DNA of 64,000 nt. It comes from JAOACQ01 sp049968515 (lineage in GTDB: Bacteria > Spirochaetota > Brevinematia > Brevinematales > JAOACQ01). The position numbers and the translations under genes are program-made. The notes beneath the pieces were generated by a model. The model saw only the letters and a program-made list of their open reading frames with translations. It did no database searches and had not been told where the DNA came from. Positions 7,743-17,300 of the stretch are shown here, in pieces. The stretch lies in the NCBI GenBank assembly GCA_049968515.1, contig JBMFQR010000005.1, forward strand, positions 22,699 to 86,698, read 5' to 3'. How positions within the stretch are numbered: position 1 is the stretch's first letter; the number at the start of each line of letters is the position of its first letter.

Positions 7743-8267
7743 TCAATATTTCCTATCAGCATACTCAACCCAGCCACCGGCTTTTACAAGTTCTGCATCA
7801 AATGGGTTAAGCTTGAAGCTTACCACATCCTTTTTTCCACCACCTTCAATAGTAAAAGTATAGCTTCTAAGATCAAAATAGAGAGTTGCATCAGTATTCT
7901 TATACTTTTCAAAGAGCATATTTATTGTTTCTTCCGGCAATTCTATTGCAAGCATTCCACCATTAAACATATTTTGTCTAAAAATTCTCGCAAAGTTCAC
8001 AGCTATAACAGCCGTTATTCCATTTACCTCAAGTGCCCACGGCGCATGTTCTCTCGATGAACCACAACCGAAATTTTTCCTCGTGATGATCACAGCCTTT
8101 CCAGCTACATCCTTCTTTGGATCAAAGCCATCAAGTTTTAAGTCCTCAAGGCAATAAGGCTTTAAAGCCTCCTTTGAAATCTCTGTCAGATATTTAGCTG
8201 GAATTATCTCATCGGTATTTATATCGCTTCTGTCTAAAAATAAAACTTTGCCACCAAACTGTTTCAT
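7743..8267 (-). CDS. leuD: 3-isopropylmalate dehydratase, small (swivel) subunit
   Basis: The 174-residue LeuD-type swivel domain pairs with the large subunit encoded just upstream to isomerise 2-isopropylmalate to 3-isopropylmalate in leucine synthesis, in the cytoplasm. Visible motifs are DRSDINTDEIIPAKYL near the start and FGCGSSREHAPWAL, the substrate-binding Ser-Arg region. I chose the ATG at 8267 because GGAGG precedes it by 6 nt and the product then has the family length; an ATG at 8300 would overlap leuC. No leuA or leuB is in the window, so a related hydro-lyase role (for example a dimethylmalate or homoaconitase type) cannot be excluded. Confidence 0.9.
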   Translation of the reverse strand: MKQFGGKVLFLDRSDINTDEIIPAKYLTEISKEALKPYCLEDLKLDGFDPKKDVAGKAVIITRKNFGCGSSREHAPWALEVNGITAVIAVNFARIFRQNMFNGGMLAIELPEETINMLFEKYKNTDATLYFDLRSYTFTIEGGGKKDVVSFKLNPFDAELVKAGGWVEYADRKY

Positions 8268-8281
8268 AGTTTCCTCCAGAA

Positions 8282-9574
8282 TTATTTTTTCCCTTTCCAC
8301 AACGGTGAATTGGTAATCTTACCAGCAATTGCTGTAGCAGCAGCAGTAGCCGGGCTCATAAGATGTACCATTCCACCCTTACCCATTCTACCATAAAAGT
8401 TTCTGTTTGTTGTTGAGGCACAGACTTCTCCTTCCGCAAGTACACCATTACTCATACCAAGACAGGCACCGCAGGTAGGATTTGTAACGCAAAAGCCAGC
8501 TTCCATAAAGATATCTATGATGCCTTCCTTTAAAGCCATAGAGTAAACCTTTGGTGTGGCTGGCGAGAGTATTCCTCTCACATTATCAGAAATCTTTTTC
8601 CCCTTTAAAATTTCTGCAGCAATTCTTAAATCTTCTATCCTCCCATTTGTACAGCTACCGATATAAACCTGATCAACTGGAGTCCCCTCCATCTCTCTTA
8701 CTGGCTTTACATTATCAGGCTTATAACCAAACGTAACCATTGGCTCAAGATCGCTTAAATCATACTCCAGAACCTTTTCATACTTCGCATCCGGATCTGA
8801 AATCCACTTTGAATATTCCTTTAAAGCCTCTTCCTTAGACGAAAACTCATTCTTTATAAATGGCCAGAGATATTCAACTGTAGTCATATCTGGATAGCAT
8901 ATTCCAGAAGTTCCACCGGCCTCAATTGCCATATTACAGAGAGTCATCCTCGACTCCATTGACATTTCATCAACAATCGGACCAACAAACTCCATTACAT
9001 GGTCTGTGGCACCATTCACCGTTATTTGTGAGATGATGTAGAGAATTACATCCTTGGCAAAAACACCCTCTGGAAGCTTGCCTTTTAAGACAAACTTCAT
9101 TGTTTTAGGATATTTAAAGGCACAAACTCCCTTTAAGATACCAACCTCAAGGTCTGTTGTGCCAACACCGGCAGCAAATGCACCAAATGCACCATGTGTG
9201 CAGGTGTGGGAATCCCCCATTATCACTGTATAGCCCGGTCTTACAAAGCCATGCTCGGGAAAAATAGCATGACAAACACCATTTCTTCCAATGTCAAAAA
9301 AGTCTTTTATATTATGGCGTCTTGCCCACTCTCTTAAAATCTTACCCTGCTCTGCAGTTTTAGAATCCTTTGCTGGAGTAACATGATCTATCACTGCCTT
9401 GATTTTAGTTGGGTCAAAAACCCTATCCTTCCCTCTCGCCATAAGATCCAATATGGCTATCGGGGTAGTGATTTCATGGCAGAATACCATATCAAGCTTT
9501 AACACAAAGGTATCCTCACTTGGCTTATCAATTAAGTGAGCGTAAAAAATCTTTTCAGCTATAGTTTTACCCAT
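8282..9574 (-). CDS. leuC: 3-isopropylmalate dehydratase, large (Fe-S) subunit
   Basis: The 430-residue aconitase-superfamily large subunit is of the archaeal/LeuC2 length (about 420 residues). The [4Fe-4S] ligands are visible: YIGSCTNGR and TNPTCGACLGMSNG (two Cys). GDSHTCTHGAFGAFAAGVGT is the typical active-site segment. It forms the catalytic core with LeuD, whose gene starts 15 bp downstream, so the two are one operon. GGAGG lies 7 nt before the ATG. Upstream (9575-10065) is a long, strongly structured non-coding stretch that could be a leader. No neighbouring leucine-pathway genes confirm the substrate. Confidence 0.9.
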   Translation of the reverse strand: MGKTIAEKIFYAHLIDKPSEDTFVLKLDMVFCHEITTPIAILDLMARGKDRVFDPTKIKAVIDHVTPAKDSKTAEQGKILREWARRHNIKDFFDIGRNGVCHAIFPEHGFVRPGYTVIMGDSHTCTHGAFGAFAAGVGTTDLEVGILKGVCAFKYPKTMKFVLKGKLPEGVFAKDVILYIISQITVNGATDHVMEFVGPIVDEMSMESRMTLCNMAIEAGGTSGICYPDMTTVEYLWPFIKNEFSSKEEALKEYSKWISDPDAKYEKVLEYDLSDLEPMVTFGYKPDNVKPVREMEGTPVDQVYIGSCTNGRIEDLRIAAEILKGKKISDNVRGILSPATPKVYSMALKEGIIDIFMEAGFCVTNPTCGACLGMSNGVLAEGEVCASTTNRNFYGRMGKGGMVHLMSPATAAATAIAGKITNSPLWKGKK

Positions 9575-9654
9575 TTTTGCCTCCGAATAAATTATTTGTC
9601 AAAAGTTTTCTTATCGAAAACCTTATAACCCTTCTTAATAAAAGTCTATCTTAA

Positions 9655-10033
9655 TTTCTTTCTGAACGATCAGAAAGAAAGCCAATACACAGACTACCCT
9701 CTGGCAGTCTGTCACTACGTTATCTCGCTGCTGCTGGGCATCTTCCACCCTTAGATTTCTGGTTTTGTATGCCTGTAGCAAAATTCGGACAAAACTTCAC
9801 CTCCTGTGTTCGGAAGCTGAGATCAAACGATGTCTATTTTTTCGGCCATTGCCCTCGTCAACGGTAACCAAACCGAAAAATATCCATCGTTCTCAATAGC
9901 AAAAACAATAGGTTATCCTCAACGGACACGTCCCTTCAGCAAGCTCAGGGCATAGTCTGTGTCCTTAACAAGGCAATAGCATATAAAAGCAGAAATCTAT
10001 GGGCTTGTCAAAGTAGCACACCAGCAGCGGCAG
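9655..10033. other. long rod-like structured non-coding block upstream of leuC
   Basis: No gene is seen in 9575-10065, but nested inverted repeats fill it. Outermost: GCTGCTGG (9730-9737) with CCAGCAGC (10021-10028). Next is a 25-nt arm at 9748-9772 pairing with 9979-10003 at 22 of 25 positions (e.g. CCCTTAGATTTCTG with CAGAAATCTATGGG). Inside it is a hairpin GGACAC/GTGTCC (9924-9964) enclosing CCCTTCAGCAAGCTCAGGG, and an inner pair 9826-9845 with 9873-9891 (AACGATG...TTTTTTCGG with CCGAAAAA...CATCGTT). Flanking hairpins are TTTCTTTCTG/CAGAAAGAAA (9655-9680) and ACAGACT/AGTCTGT (9689-9712). It could be a structured RNA, the leuCD leader, or a decayed mobile element. G+C is locally higher than in the neighbours. 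Confidence 0.6.
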
Positions 10034-10065
10034 AATAAAACAACAAAAAAAAAAAAAACAGAGGG

Positions 10066-11094
10066 TCAAACTTTTACTCCTGTAATTATACTTCTGTTTA
10101 AAATTGTAGGCATATATCTTATCTTTTTAAAACCGGTATCGGCAAGTATCTGTTCAATTTCTTTGACTGAATAGCACTTACCCTCCGACAGCACCATTAA
10201 AAGCACAGAATATTCTGCTACAGAGAGTGGCCCGTCTTTTTTTCTGTTTATGTGAGCATCATGAATAACAATCATGCCACCATGGCTTAAGTTTCTGTAA
10301 GAATTTTCAATTACCACCTTTACATCATTTATATCCCAATCATGCAGTACATGGGAAATTAAATGAACATCATAACCGGTCGGCAGTTCATCCTTAAACA
10401 TATCTCCAGCTATTACATCCATTCTCCCAGTAAGCCCGAGTTTTTTAATAGAGTAAGTTGCAACCTTATCCACCGGAGGCTTTTCAAAAACAGTTGCTTT
10501 AAGTCCAGGATACTTTGATAATAATAATGCAGAGTAAATTCCAGATGCCCCGCCTATATCCAGAAGACTTTTGCGGCTTTTTAAGTTCAAAGCCTTTAAT
10601 AATCCATTTGCGAGATATGCTCCACGGCTGTTCATTGCAGCAGTAAAACTCTCTGCAAATTTTTCCTCCTCCATGGCAGTTGACCATTCTTTTCCATCTT
10701 TTTTAACAGCCCAGCTCGCAGGCTTACCGGTTATCAGGACATTCTTAATAGCCTCACATATAGGCCTGTCTTTAAGAGAGATTACATATGAAGAGAGATC
10801 AAAGGAAGACTTTTTAGTTAAAAATTGTCTTGAAGTTTCGGAGAGATAAAAGACTCCATCCATCTCATTAATGAACCCATAGGCTTTAAACAATGTAAGC
10901 ATAACATCTGCCGGTCTTTTTTTGATATTAAGAGAATTACAAATCCCTTCAATATCTGACGGATTTCTATCGAGAAAGTTAAAAAAGTCAAAATGACTTA
11001 CAGCAGAGATAAAAAGATCGTTCGCAAAGGAACTCTCCCTTAGCCCAAATATCCTTTTCGGTGAAACTGGCGGGATTTTAAAAAAATCCTTCAT
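10066..11094 (-). CDS. SAM-dependent O-methyltransferase (hydroxyindole/caffeate-type)
   Basis: The 342-residue product has the two-domain layout of small-molecule O-methyltransferases. Residues 1-100 are a winged-helix dimerisation domain. The Rossmann methyltransferase part includes SAM-binding LLDIGGASGIYSALLL, VIAGDMF and the catalytic-loop motif ISHVLHDWD; the His of HDWD is usually the general base. The substrate is unknown; such enzymes methylate phenols, indoles or polyketides. Its ATG overlaps by one base the ancestral stop of the upstream methyltransferase, so the two were translationally coupled. Both sit behind the XRE-cupin regulator. A run of 14 A (T on the coding strand, 10045-10058) lies just after the stop. 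Confidence 0.8.
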   Translation of the reverse strand: MKDFFKIPPVSPKRIFGLRESSFANDLFISAVSHFDFFNFLDRNPSDIEGICNSLNIKKRPADVMLTLFKAYGFINEMDGVFYLSETSRQFLTKKSSFDLSSYVISLKDRPICEAIKNVLITGKPASWAVKKDGKEWSTAMEEEKFAESFTAAMNSRGAYLANGLLKALNLKSRKSLLDIGGASGIYSALLLSKYPGLKATVFEKPPVDKVATYSIKKLGLTGRMDVIAGDMFKDELPTGYDVHLISHVLHDWDINDVKVVIENSYRNLSHGGMIVIHDAHINRKKDGPLSVAEYSVLLMVLSEGKCYSVKEIEQILADTGFKKIRYMPTILNRSIITGVKV

Positions 11095-11911
11095 TACTTA
11101 ACTCCTACAAGAAATATTCTTTTGAACACAAGCTCTAAATATCCATCTTTATCAGCCTGATTATAAAACTCCTCTTTTATAATGATCTTAAAACATTCAA
11201 TATATTCTTTTGAGATTCTTCTATTATAATACTCCTATAATACTCCTGATTTAAATATCCAGCTATTGCTCCAGATGAAAAAATATCAAATGCCTCTTCA
11301 GGAGTATATCTTGTTTTCATTGTTTTTATTTCAGAAGAAATAACCTTAAAACCAACATTCTCAAAAACAGCATTATAATCTCTGGTATTTTCAGGCATAA
11401 AAAATGGGTTTTCCCAGTTTGAAAAAACTTCACAAGTTCTTTCATCTTTTCTTACTCTCTCAACTCCCTTAAGAAAATTTTCACAGTACCTTCCCCCGCC
11501 AGGAGCCTGAATTCCCACCCTTCCACCTTTTTTGAGGGTAGAATGAAATGCTTTCACTGCCCGGCTGGGCTCTGTAAACCATTGAAAAGTGGAATTGCAA
11601 AAGATTACATCGAATTCATCATGAAAATTCATTTCTTCAGCCTTCATTTTACAAAATGCAATATTGTATTTGCTATAATTCTTTTTTGCAGATTTAATCA
11701 TTTCTGCAGAGTCGTCTATACCCACAATTCTTCCATTTGTTTTTTTTCTTATTTGTTTTGTAAGATTTCCTGGGCCACAACCGACATCCAGAACAGATTC
11801 ATTCTCTCCAATGTTCAGTAATGAGAATAATGTTTCAGCTGCCCCTTGTTGAACAAGGGAATTTTTCTCGTAATGTCCTGACACCAAATTAAAATCAACA
11901 CCCTTTGTCAT
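11094..11911 (-). pseudogene. class I SAM methyltransferase (trans-aconitate-like), frameshifted by 11-bp duplication
   Basis: The SAM-binding domain is intact: VLDVGCGPGNLTKQI, VGIDDSAEMI and DVIFCNSTFQWF. The reading frame stops early at 11177. Removing one copy of an 11-bp tandem duplication (11225-11246) restores a frame running ...NQEYYRRISKEYIECF... and ending YLELVFKRIFLVGVK with a stop at 11094-11096, giving 268 residues, normal for the family. That ancestral stop overlaps the next gene's ATG, which supports the restored frame. As read, the C-terminal 55 or so residues are replaced by a short out-of-frame tail, so activity is doubtful. I chose the ATG at 11911 (GGAAGG 7 nt upstream, 4 bp after the XRE stop). 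Confidence 0.8.
11225..11246. repeat. 11-bp tandem duplication causing a frameshift
   Basis: TATAATACTCC occurs twice in direct tandem (11225-11235 and 11236-11246). Eleven is not a multiple of three, so the second copy shifts the methyltransferase frame. The copies are identical, which suggests a recent or reversible slippage event. Confidence 0.9.
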
Positions 11912-11915
11912 AAAA

Positions 11916-12482
11916 CTACCTTCCAAATATCATTTTTGGCGGTGTGACCACCCAGAATGCTCTAAGCACTTTATCACTTGTATTTCTGAGTATATGAGGT
12001 ACACTTGCAGAAAAAGAAATGCTATCCCCCTCATTTAAGATATAACTTTTTTTGCCTATTGTAAATTCCCCACTGCCTTCTATAATGTAGCCGAGTTCCT
12101 TGCCCGGATGACCATATTCAGAGCTTCCCTTCTGTGCATCTGGCTGTATCTCAAGAATGTATGCCTCAATCTCATGCTTCTCATTATCAGATATTCTTGA
12201 AAGCTGATAATACGTAACACCATTCTGAATTGTCTTACGGATGTCATCTTTTCTCACAAGGATTACATTTCCTTCCTTTTTAAAGTCAGAGAAAATGTAA
12301 TCAAGATCAATTTCAAGAACATCAATAATCTTTAAAAGAGTGTCAATGGCGGGTGAAATTTTATCCCTCTCAATTTGAGATAGAAGACTTTCACTCACCT
12401 CAAGTTTATCAGCCACATTTTTTAGGGTAAGCCCTTTCTTTTCCCTTACCCTTCTTATTTTTGAACCAAATCTATACTTCAT
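11916..12482 (-). CDS. XRE-family regulator with cupin sensor domain
   Basis: The 188-residue product has an N-terminal Cro/C1-type HTH (residues 7-62: RRVREKKGLTLKNVADKLEV; SESLLSQIERDKISPAIDTL) and a C-terminal cupin_2 barrel (residues 110-180: PGKELGYIIEGSGEFTIG; EGDSISFSASVPHILRN). This is the common small-molecule-sensing HTH-cupin repressor layout. It heads a minus-strand unit with two methyltransferase genes (4-bp gap, then an overlap). A consensus promoter with an overlapping dyad lies directly upstream, which suggests autoregulation. The ligand is unknown and probably relates to the substrate of the methyltransferases. Confidence 0.85.
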   Translation of the reverse strand: MKYRFGSKIRRVREKKGLTLKNVADKLEVSESLLSQIERDKISPAIDTLLKIIDVLEIDLDYIFSDFKKEGNVILVRKDDIRKTIQNGVTYYQLSRISDNEKHEIEAYILEIQPDAQKGSSEYGHPGKELGYIIEGSGEFTIGKKSYILNEGDSISFSASVPHILRNTSDKVLRAFWVVTPPKMIFGR

Positions 12483-12493
12483 ATACTTAAAAA

Positions 12494-12538
12494 ATACTTA
12501 TTTTTATTAAGTATAACTTAAATATAATATTTTGTCAA
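12494..12538 (-). promoter_or_regulatory. consensus promoter with overlapping operator for the XRE-methyltransferase unit
   Basis: On the minus strand TTGACA (12533-12538) lies 17 bp before TATACT (12510-12515). An inverted repeat ATACTTA-N7-TAAGTAT (12494-12514) overlaps the -10 box and the expected start site, the classic position for repression. A further half-site ATACTTAA lies at 12483-12490, just before the start codon. Binding by the encoded regulator is inferred. Confidence 0.65.
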
Positions 12539-12689
12539 GATATGAAATGAATTTTTTTACACACAAAGCATAGGCAAAGATACGCTATGGTTTAGATGTA
12601 TGTAAGACCACTGTCTGTTTATCTTATAAACTTTTATAAAAAATGCATGAGGCAGGCAAGAGAGAAGTAATATTTTTTCTTTATTTTTA

Positions 12690-12717
12690 TTGAAATTTTT
12701 ACCTTTTGTGTTAATAT
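12690..12717 (+). promoter_or_regulatory. candidate promoter of the envelope operon
   Basis: TTGAAA (12690-12695), a 16-bp spacer and TAATAT (12712-12717) lie about 70 bp before the LPP20-like gene. The rest of 12541-12689, between the divergent genes, contains only a weak dyad (CATAG...CTATG near 12569-12589). Confidence 0.4.
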
Positions 12718-12785
12718 ATTAGTGGGTGGTTTTCTGTAAAGGCAGATTTTATAGTTTTTTCATTATCGTACCAATAGGAGTCTGT

Positions 12786-14276
12786 ATGAAGTTAATGAGG
12801 TTGTTTTTTTGCTTTTTTATCCTTGCCTGTTCCTCACAGAGGCCAGAAAAAATTAGACTTATTGAAACATCAAGTCAAAAGCAACCAGAATGGATACTTA
12901 AAAAGAAGCCCACGGATAATAATTACTATTTTGTCGGGATTGGAAAGAAAAATGAAGACATACAACTTGCCAGAAAATCAGCAATTGATGATGCCATATC
13001 AAGGCTTGCAGAATTTATCGGTTTTAGAGTCACAACAAAGTTTAAATCTGTAAAGGAAACCACTGATACAGGTGATTCCTCCACTTTCAAAGAGGAAATA
13101 ATGCGTTCGATTGAAGGGAAGTCAAGTGCCAGTGTCGCCACAGAAGTAGAAGATGTTTACTATGAAAGATACACTGATGGCTATCAGTTTTATATTCTTC
13201 TAAAATCACCTGTAAAATGGGTAGAAAATGAGAGAAAGAGACTAAAAAAGCTTATTGAGGATCAGAGAGAACTTGCTTTTTCTTATCTCAAGCAGGCCAG
13301 AAATCAGTTTGAAGCTGGCGAAGTTGCAAAGGCAATTGATAATACAATCGCAGCACTCTTAATATCTGAAAGAGCAGAAGAAAACTCGGATATTTATCTT
13401 GAAGCAAAGGATTTCTTGCTAATCGTTATATCCTCTATCAGATTTTCCCTTCTGAATTCTCCAATGGCTATCTACCGGGAGGGTGGAAGTGATGAGATTC
13501 AGGTCATTGCAAAAACCACAAAAAACTATAAGCCAGTTGCAGGTCTTCTTGTTGAAGTTTCGTGTGATGATGAACATCTGACATTTCTTGCAAAAAAGGG
13601 TTTGCAAACAGACGAAAAGGGAATTGTTGCTGGAGAAGTAAACAATGAAGGTTCAACCAGAAAGGAAGCAGTTCTTTCTTTTTCTTTCTCAATGAAAAGG
13701 TTTGAAGAGATAAAAGAAATAGATGAAGAACTTTATAAAAGCATAAAAAAGTATCAGGAAATGCTTAAGCTTTCATTAAAACTGGATATAAAAGATAGAT
13801 ATAAGGCTATTCCTTCAGCTATTGTGATAATAGATTTTATAGAGGGAAGGAATAACTTTTTGGTTAAGTTTCAGGAGGAGGTGGCTGGTTCTCTTGCGAA
13901 TATGGGATTTAATGTGTCAACAGTAGATCTTTCTGGGGTTTTAAAACGTGATGAATCCCCCGAAAAACTGAAAAACTCCATAATAAGTTTTATTAACAAA
14001 GAAAAACCAGAAATAAAAAATCTTATACTTATTTATAGAAACTTAAATTACCTTGGAGAACTCGGCAAGGACATAAAGTTCAGTGATTACGACCTGAACG
14101 ATTCAGAAATCAAGGTATATGAGCTCCAGACCTCCATCAATATAATTAACCTTGAAACGAAGGAAAGTGAAAAAGGGTGGAAGTTTTCAGTAAGAGGAAA
14201 TGGTCTGAATAAAACTCAGGCCATCGAGGTTTCAGAAAAAAAATTTATTGAGAAACTCAAAGAGATTTTTGATTAA
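12786..14276 (+). CDS. LPP20-like outer-envelope lipoprotein
   Basis: The 496-residue product has a lipoprotein signal peptide (MKLMRLFFCFFILAC, Cys at 15). Residues 30-150 match the LPP20 family pattern: PEWILKKKP, YYFVGIG, then a conserved helix ARKSAIDDAISRLAEFIG, and a strand YQFYILLKSPVKW. A coiled helix (VENERKRLKKLIEDQRELAF) follows, then a Ca-beta-like segment (VIAKTTKNYKPVAGLLVEVS) and a C-terminal mixed domain. I chose the ATG at 12786 (AGGAGT 4 nt upstream) because it gives a proper signal peptide; an earlier in-frame ATG at 12726 does not. It is the first gene of a run with tamB, bamA and skp, so a role in envelope assembly or surface anchoring is inferred. Confidence 0.7.
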   Translation: MKLMRLFFCFFILACSSQRPEKIRLIETSSQKQPEWILKKKPTDNNYYFVGIGKKNEDIQLARKSAIDDAISRLAEFIGFRVTTKFKSVKETTDTGDSSTFKEEIMRSIEGKSSASVATEVEDVYYERYTDGYQFYILLKSPVKWVENERKRLKKLIEDQRELAFSYLKQARNQFEAGEVAKAIDNTIAALLISERAEENSDIYLEAKDFLLIVISSIRFSLLNSPMAIYREGGSDEIQVIAKTTKNYKPVAGLLVEVSCDDEHLTFLAKKGLQTDEKGIVAGEVNNEGSTRKEAVLSFSFSMKRFEEIKEIDEELYKSIKKYQEMLKLSLKLDIKDRYKAIPSAIVIIDFIEGRNNFLVKFQEEVAGSLANMGFNVSTVDLSGVLKRDESPEKLKNSIISFINKEKPEIKNLILIYRNLNYLGELGKDIKFSDYDLNDSEIKVYELQTSINIINLETKESEKGWKFSVRGNGLNKTQAIEVSEKKFIEKLKEIFD

Positions 14277-14316
14277 TCCTTCTGTTTTCTTTCAATCTTA
14301 AACAAAGTAATAAGTT

Positions 14317-17300
14317 ATGAAGTGGTTAAGAAATATTTTATTTATTTTTTTCACCTTTGTTGTATTTTTGTATTTTCTTATTTTTATTGGTTCTATAATC
14401 TTTGTATCCAATTATAAAAAAGAAATAGAAAATCAGATCGCGAAAGCCCTTCTCTTTGAAGATGCAGAAATCAAAGGATTTATACATATCCCATTTGTGC
14501 TTATAAGATTTAAAGAGATAAACCTATTCAATGTTGATGGAACGTATATAAAATTTAAAAATATGGATCTCTACTACGATATATTTAAGTTTTCTAAAGA
14601 AAACCCAGTTGAAATCTGCAACAAGATAAATATTGAAAATGCATCCCTTTATTTTCCCTACAATATTGCAAAGGATTACATTTTTGAATTATTAAAAAAA
14701 TATTCCAATGTTTATCTCACACCCCGACAAAAGCATAAGGTTAATATTAAGGAGGCTTTTTTAAATCTTGATTTTTTCTCCGGGATTAATACGGCGACCA
14801 GCTTGAAAAATGCAGAAATTTTCATTTCTTACAATTTATTGCAGCTTAATGGGTTATTTAATATGAAAATAGACCAGTTAAACAAGATCAATCTTTTAGA
14901 TACAGAGCTGAATTACGAATTAAATTTTGGAATCAAAGATGGAAAAAACTTCATAAGTTTTTCCTCAAAATTTGATGTATCAAACTTCATTATCGGGGGA
15001 TTGCCATTATTAGAAAATGAAAATTTCGGCTTTTCAACTACAAACTTTATGAACATTAAAGAAAATATAGCCAAAAATCTCTTCGAGCTTAAATTTACAA
15101 ATGACAATGTAACAATCTTTAATCTGAAAAAAGACTTTTTAATTTCTTATTCAAAAAAGCCCCGCACTTACCTTCTTGAATATCTTATGCCGGAAGGGAA
15201 ATATTTCACAGAACTAAACGGAAATTTTAATGACAGAGATTTTCTTTTAGACTTAAGTATTTCAAATTACAATACTCTCGATAAACTAAATCTATCTTTT
15301 TTCAGCAAAAATAATAAGAAAGCTGGCAAAATTAAACTTTCAAGTAGAATATTTAAAAATCTGAATGCAGATATAAACCTCAATAAAACAATAAACGGCG
15401 AGCTTTATTTTAATTTTGATTTATACAATCAACCACTAATCGGAATCTTAAAATTTGAGTATAAAGATAAACTTTTGAGGCTAAAATCAAACAAGCTTTT
15501 ACTTGGTGATATAAATTTCGGCGGTTTTGATACATATATTACATTCTCATCAAACATATTATCAATGGAAAGCACCGAAACGTTATGGGGGATTGCCGCA
15601 AAAGGTAAGATAGATGGGAATAAAGCAAAATTAACCCTTAAGTTCAACAACTCTTTAATAAGTTCAATTAATAGCTTTATGAATGCAAGTTTTAACATTA
15701 TGGCAAAAACAAAACCACTTACAATCGATGAACTTAAAGGGGACATCAACATAAGAAATTTCAAAACATCAGCCAGAATACTTTCGGGTGACTTTCAATA
15801 CAGTAATAAAATTCTTAATTTAAAACAATTATCCCTGTTCAATCTAATTAATCTAAGTCTTACAGATCGAATAGAAAGAGTGTTTAGAGGTTACCTTAAC
15901 AATATTAATGGGGAAATAGTCATCAAAAAATCGACAAGGCTTCCACTAACAGGCAATATGCTCTTAAATCAAGACCTCTCCGTTAATAACTTCTTTTTCA
16001 CAATTGATAAAGAAATTTTTGCTACCCTCACGAATATTACAAACTCTAATTACTTCTTTAAAATTACAGCTAAAAATTATGACACAGAAAGGTTTGGTCT
16101 TGATGGAAAATTTAATCTTGACTTTACCTCTACCATTAAGGCAGGAAAACTGAATCAGCTAACAATCAACTCTGGTTACCTGTACAACAACCATCCCCTG
16201 AAATTTTATCTTAAGTCAATCAAGAACGAACTGGATAACAATATCTATGATATCCCTCTTTTTTCCCTTGAGACTGAAGACGACAAACTATTTGGCAAGG
16301 GATATGCAACTACTGGTAAAAACAAAAGGCTATTTGTTTATTTTATAAGAGGCGGAAAGATAGATATTAACTTAAAAGATGATCTCCTTTCAGGTGAAAT
16401 AAACATCAATAAATTCATTCTCAGAAATCCTTTTGATAAAAAAGAGGAAAGCACACCTCTTTTTTTCAATCTTAATGCCACTTTTAAACAAAAAAATGAC
16501 TTCGATATTTTAAACAATCTTGATGCATATGGAAACCTCTCAATATACGACATAAAAAACCAGGATTCGTTTTCGTTACAAATCCCCGCTTTTTCCTTCC
16601 AGAAAGGAGAATTAAGACTTTCTTACTCGAAATTCAAATACTCAGGTGCAGACACTTCATTTTCAATCTACGGAAAAAATAATATATACAACCTCAACGG
16701 AAACTTCATTTTCGACAAATTGAGCTTCAATTATTATGCAAAAATCTTTAAAAATGGAGAAAACTGGACTGCCAATTACAAAATAGTAAATTTCAACATA
16801 GCAAACATTTCACAGAATTTTTATGGAAAAGTAGTAAAGGATAAACAATACCTTATCCTTTATTCAGAAGGTTCTTCTGGAATCACGGGATATGTGGGGC
16901 TTAAAAAGAACATCGACTGGAAAATTGACTTCATAGGTAACAATATGGAAATTTACAGTGCCGGAAGCTTTATCAGTAATGAAATCTCAATGGATTTAGA
17001 TTATAATATTCCTCTTTCTCTCCTTGAAGGAAAATTTTATATTAAAAAGGCAAAAGGAAACTTTAAAGGAAAGCTAAAGCTGGAAAACTCTGAAATAAAT
17101 GGTTATATAAGCTTTGTAGATTGCAATGCAGGAGTGGATTATTCGAAAACATACTTATCCAATTTCAACGCCATAATGCCAGTGTCGAATAGCTCGGTAC
17201 TTTTAGAAAATCTAATAATCCCTACAACAACAGGAAACTTTTCAGTGAGTGGGTTTATTAATATAAAGGAAATTTCTACTCCTTACATTACAATAAAACT

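Noticed and set aside
7537..7863. Plus-strand open frame between the lipoprotein and leuD
   Set aside because: It overlaps leuD in the opposite direction, has no ribosome site and no recognisable protein; the minus-strand TIGR04076 remnant explains the region better.
8282..9574. Aconitase instead of LeuC
   Set aside because: Length (430 residues) and a separate small subunit gene fit the IPM dehydratase/homoaconitase group, not single-chain aconitase.
9688..9964. Group I intron core (ACAGACTA and CATAGTC-like segments)
   Set aside because: ACAGACT forms a local hairpin with AGTCTGT, and the other conserved intron elements are not seen.
9640..10040. T-box leader for leuCD (AAGGGTGGAA on the minus strand resembles part of the T-box)
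   Set aside because: The rest of the T-box consensus (ACCGCG) and a clear specifier loop or terminator/antiterminator pair are absent; the match is only 6-8 bases.
10045..10058. Run of 14 A as a phase-variable tract
   Set aside because: It lies outside any coding region, after the O-methyltransferase stop, and no promoter spacing depends on it.
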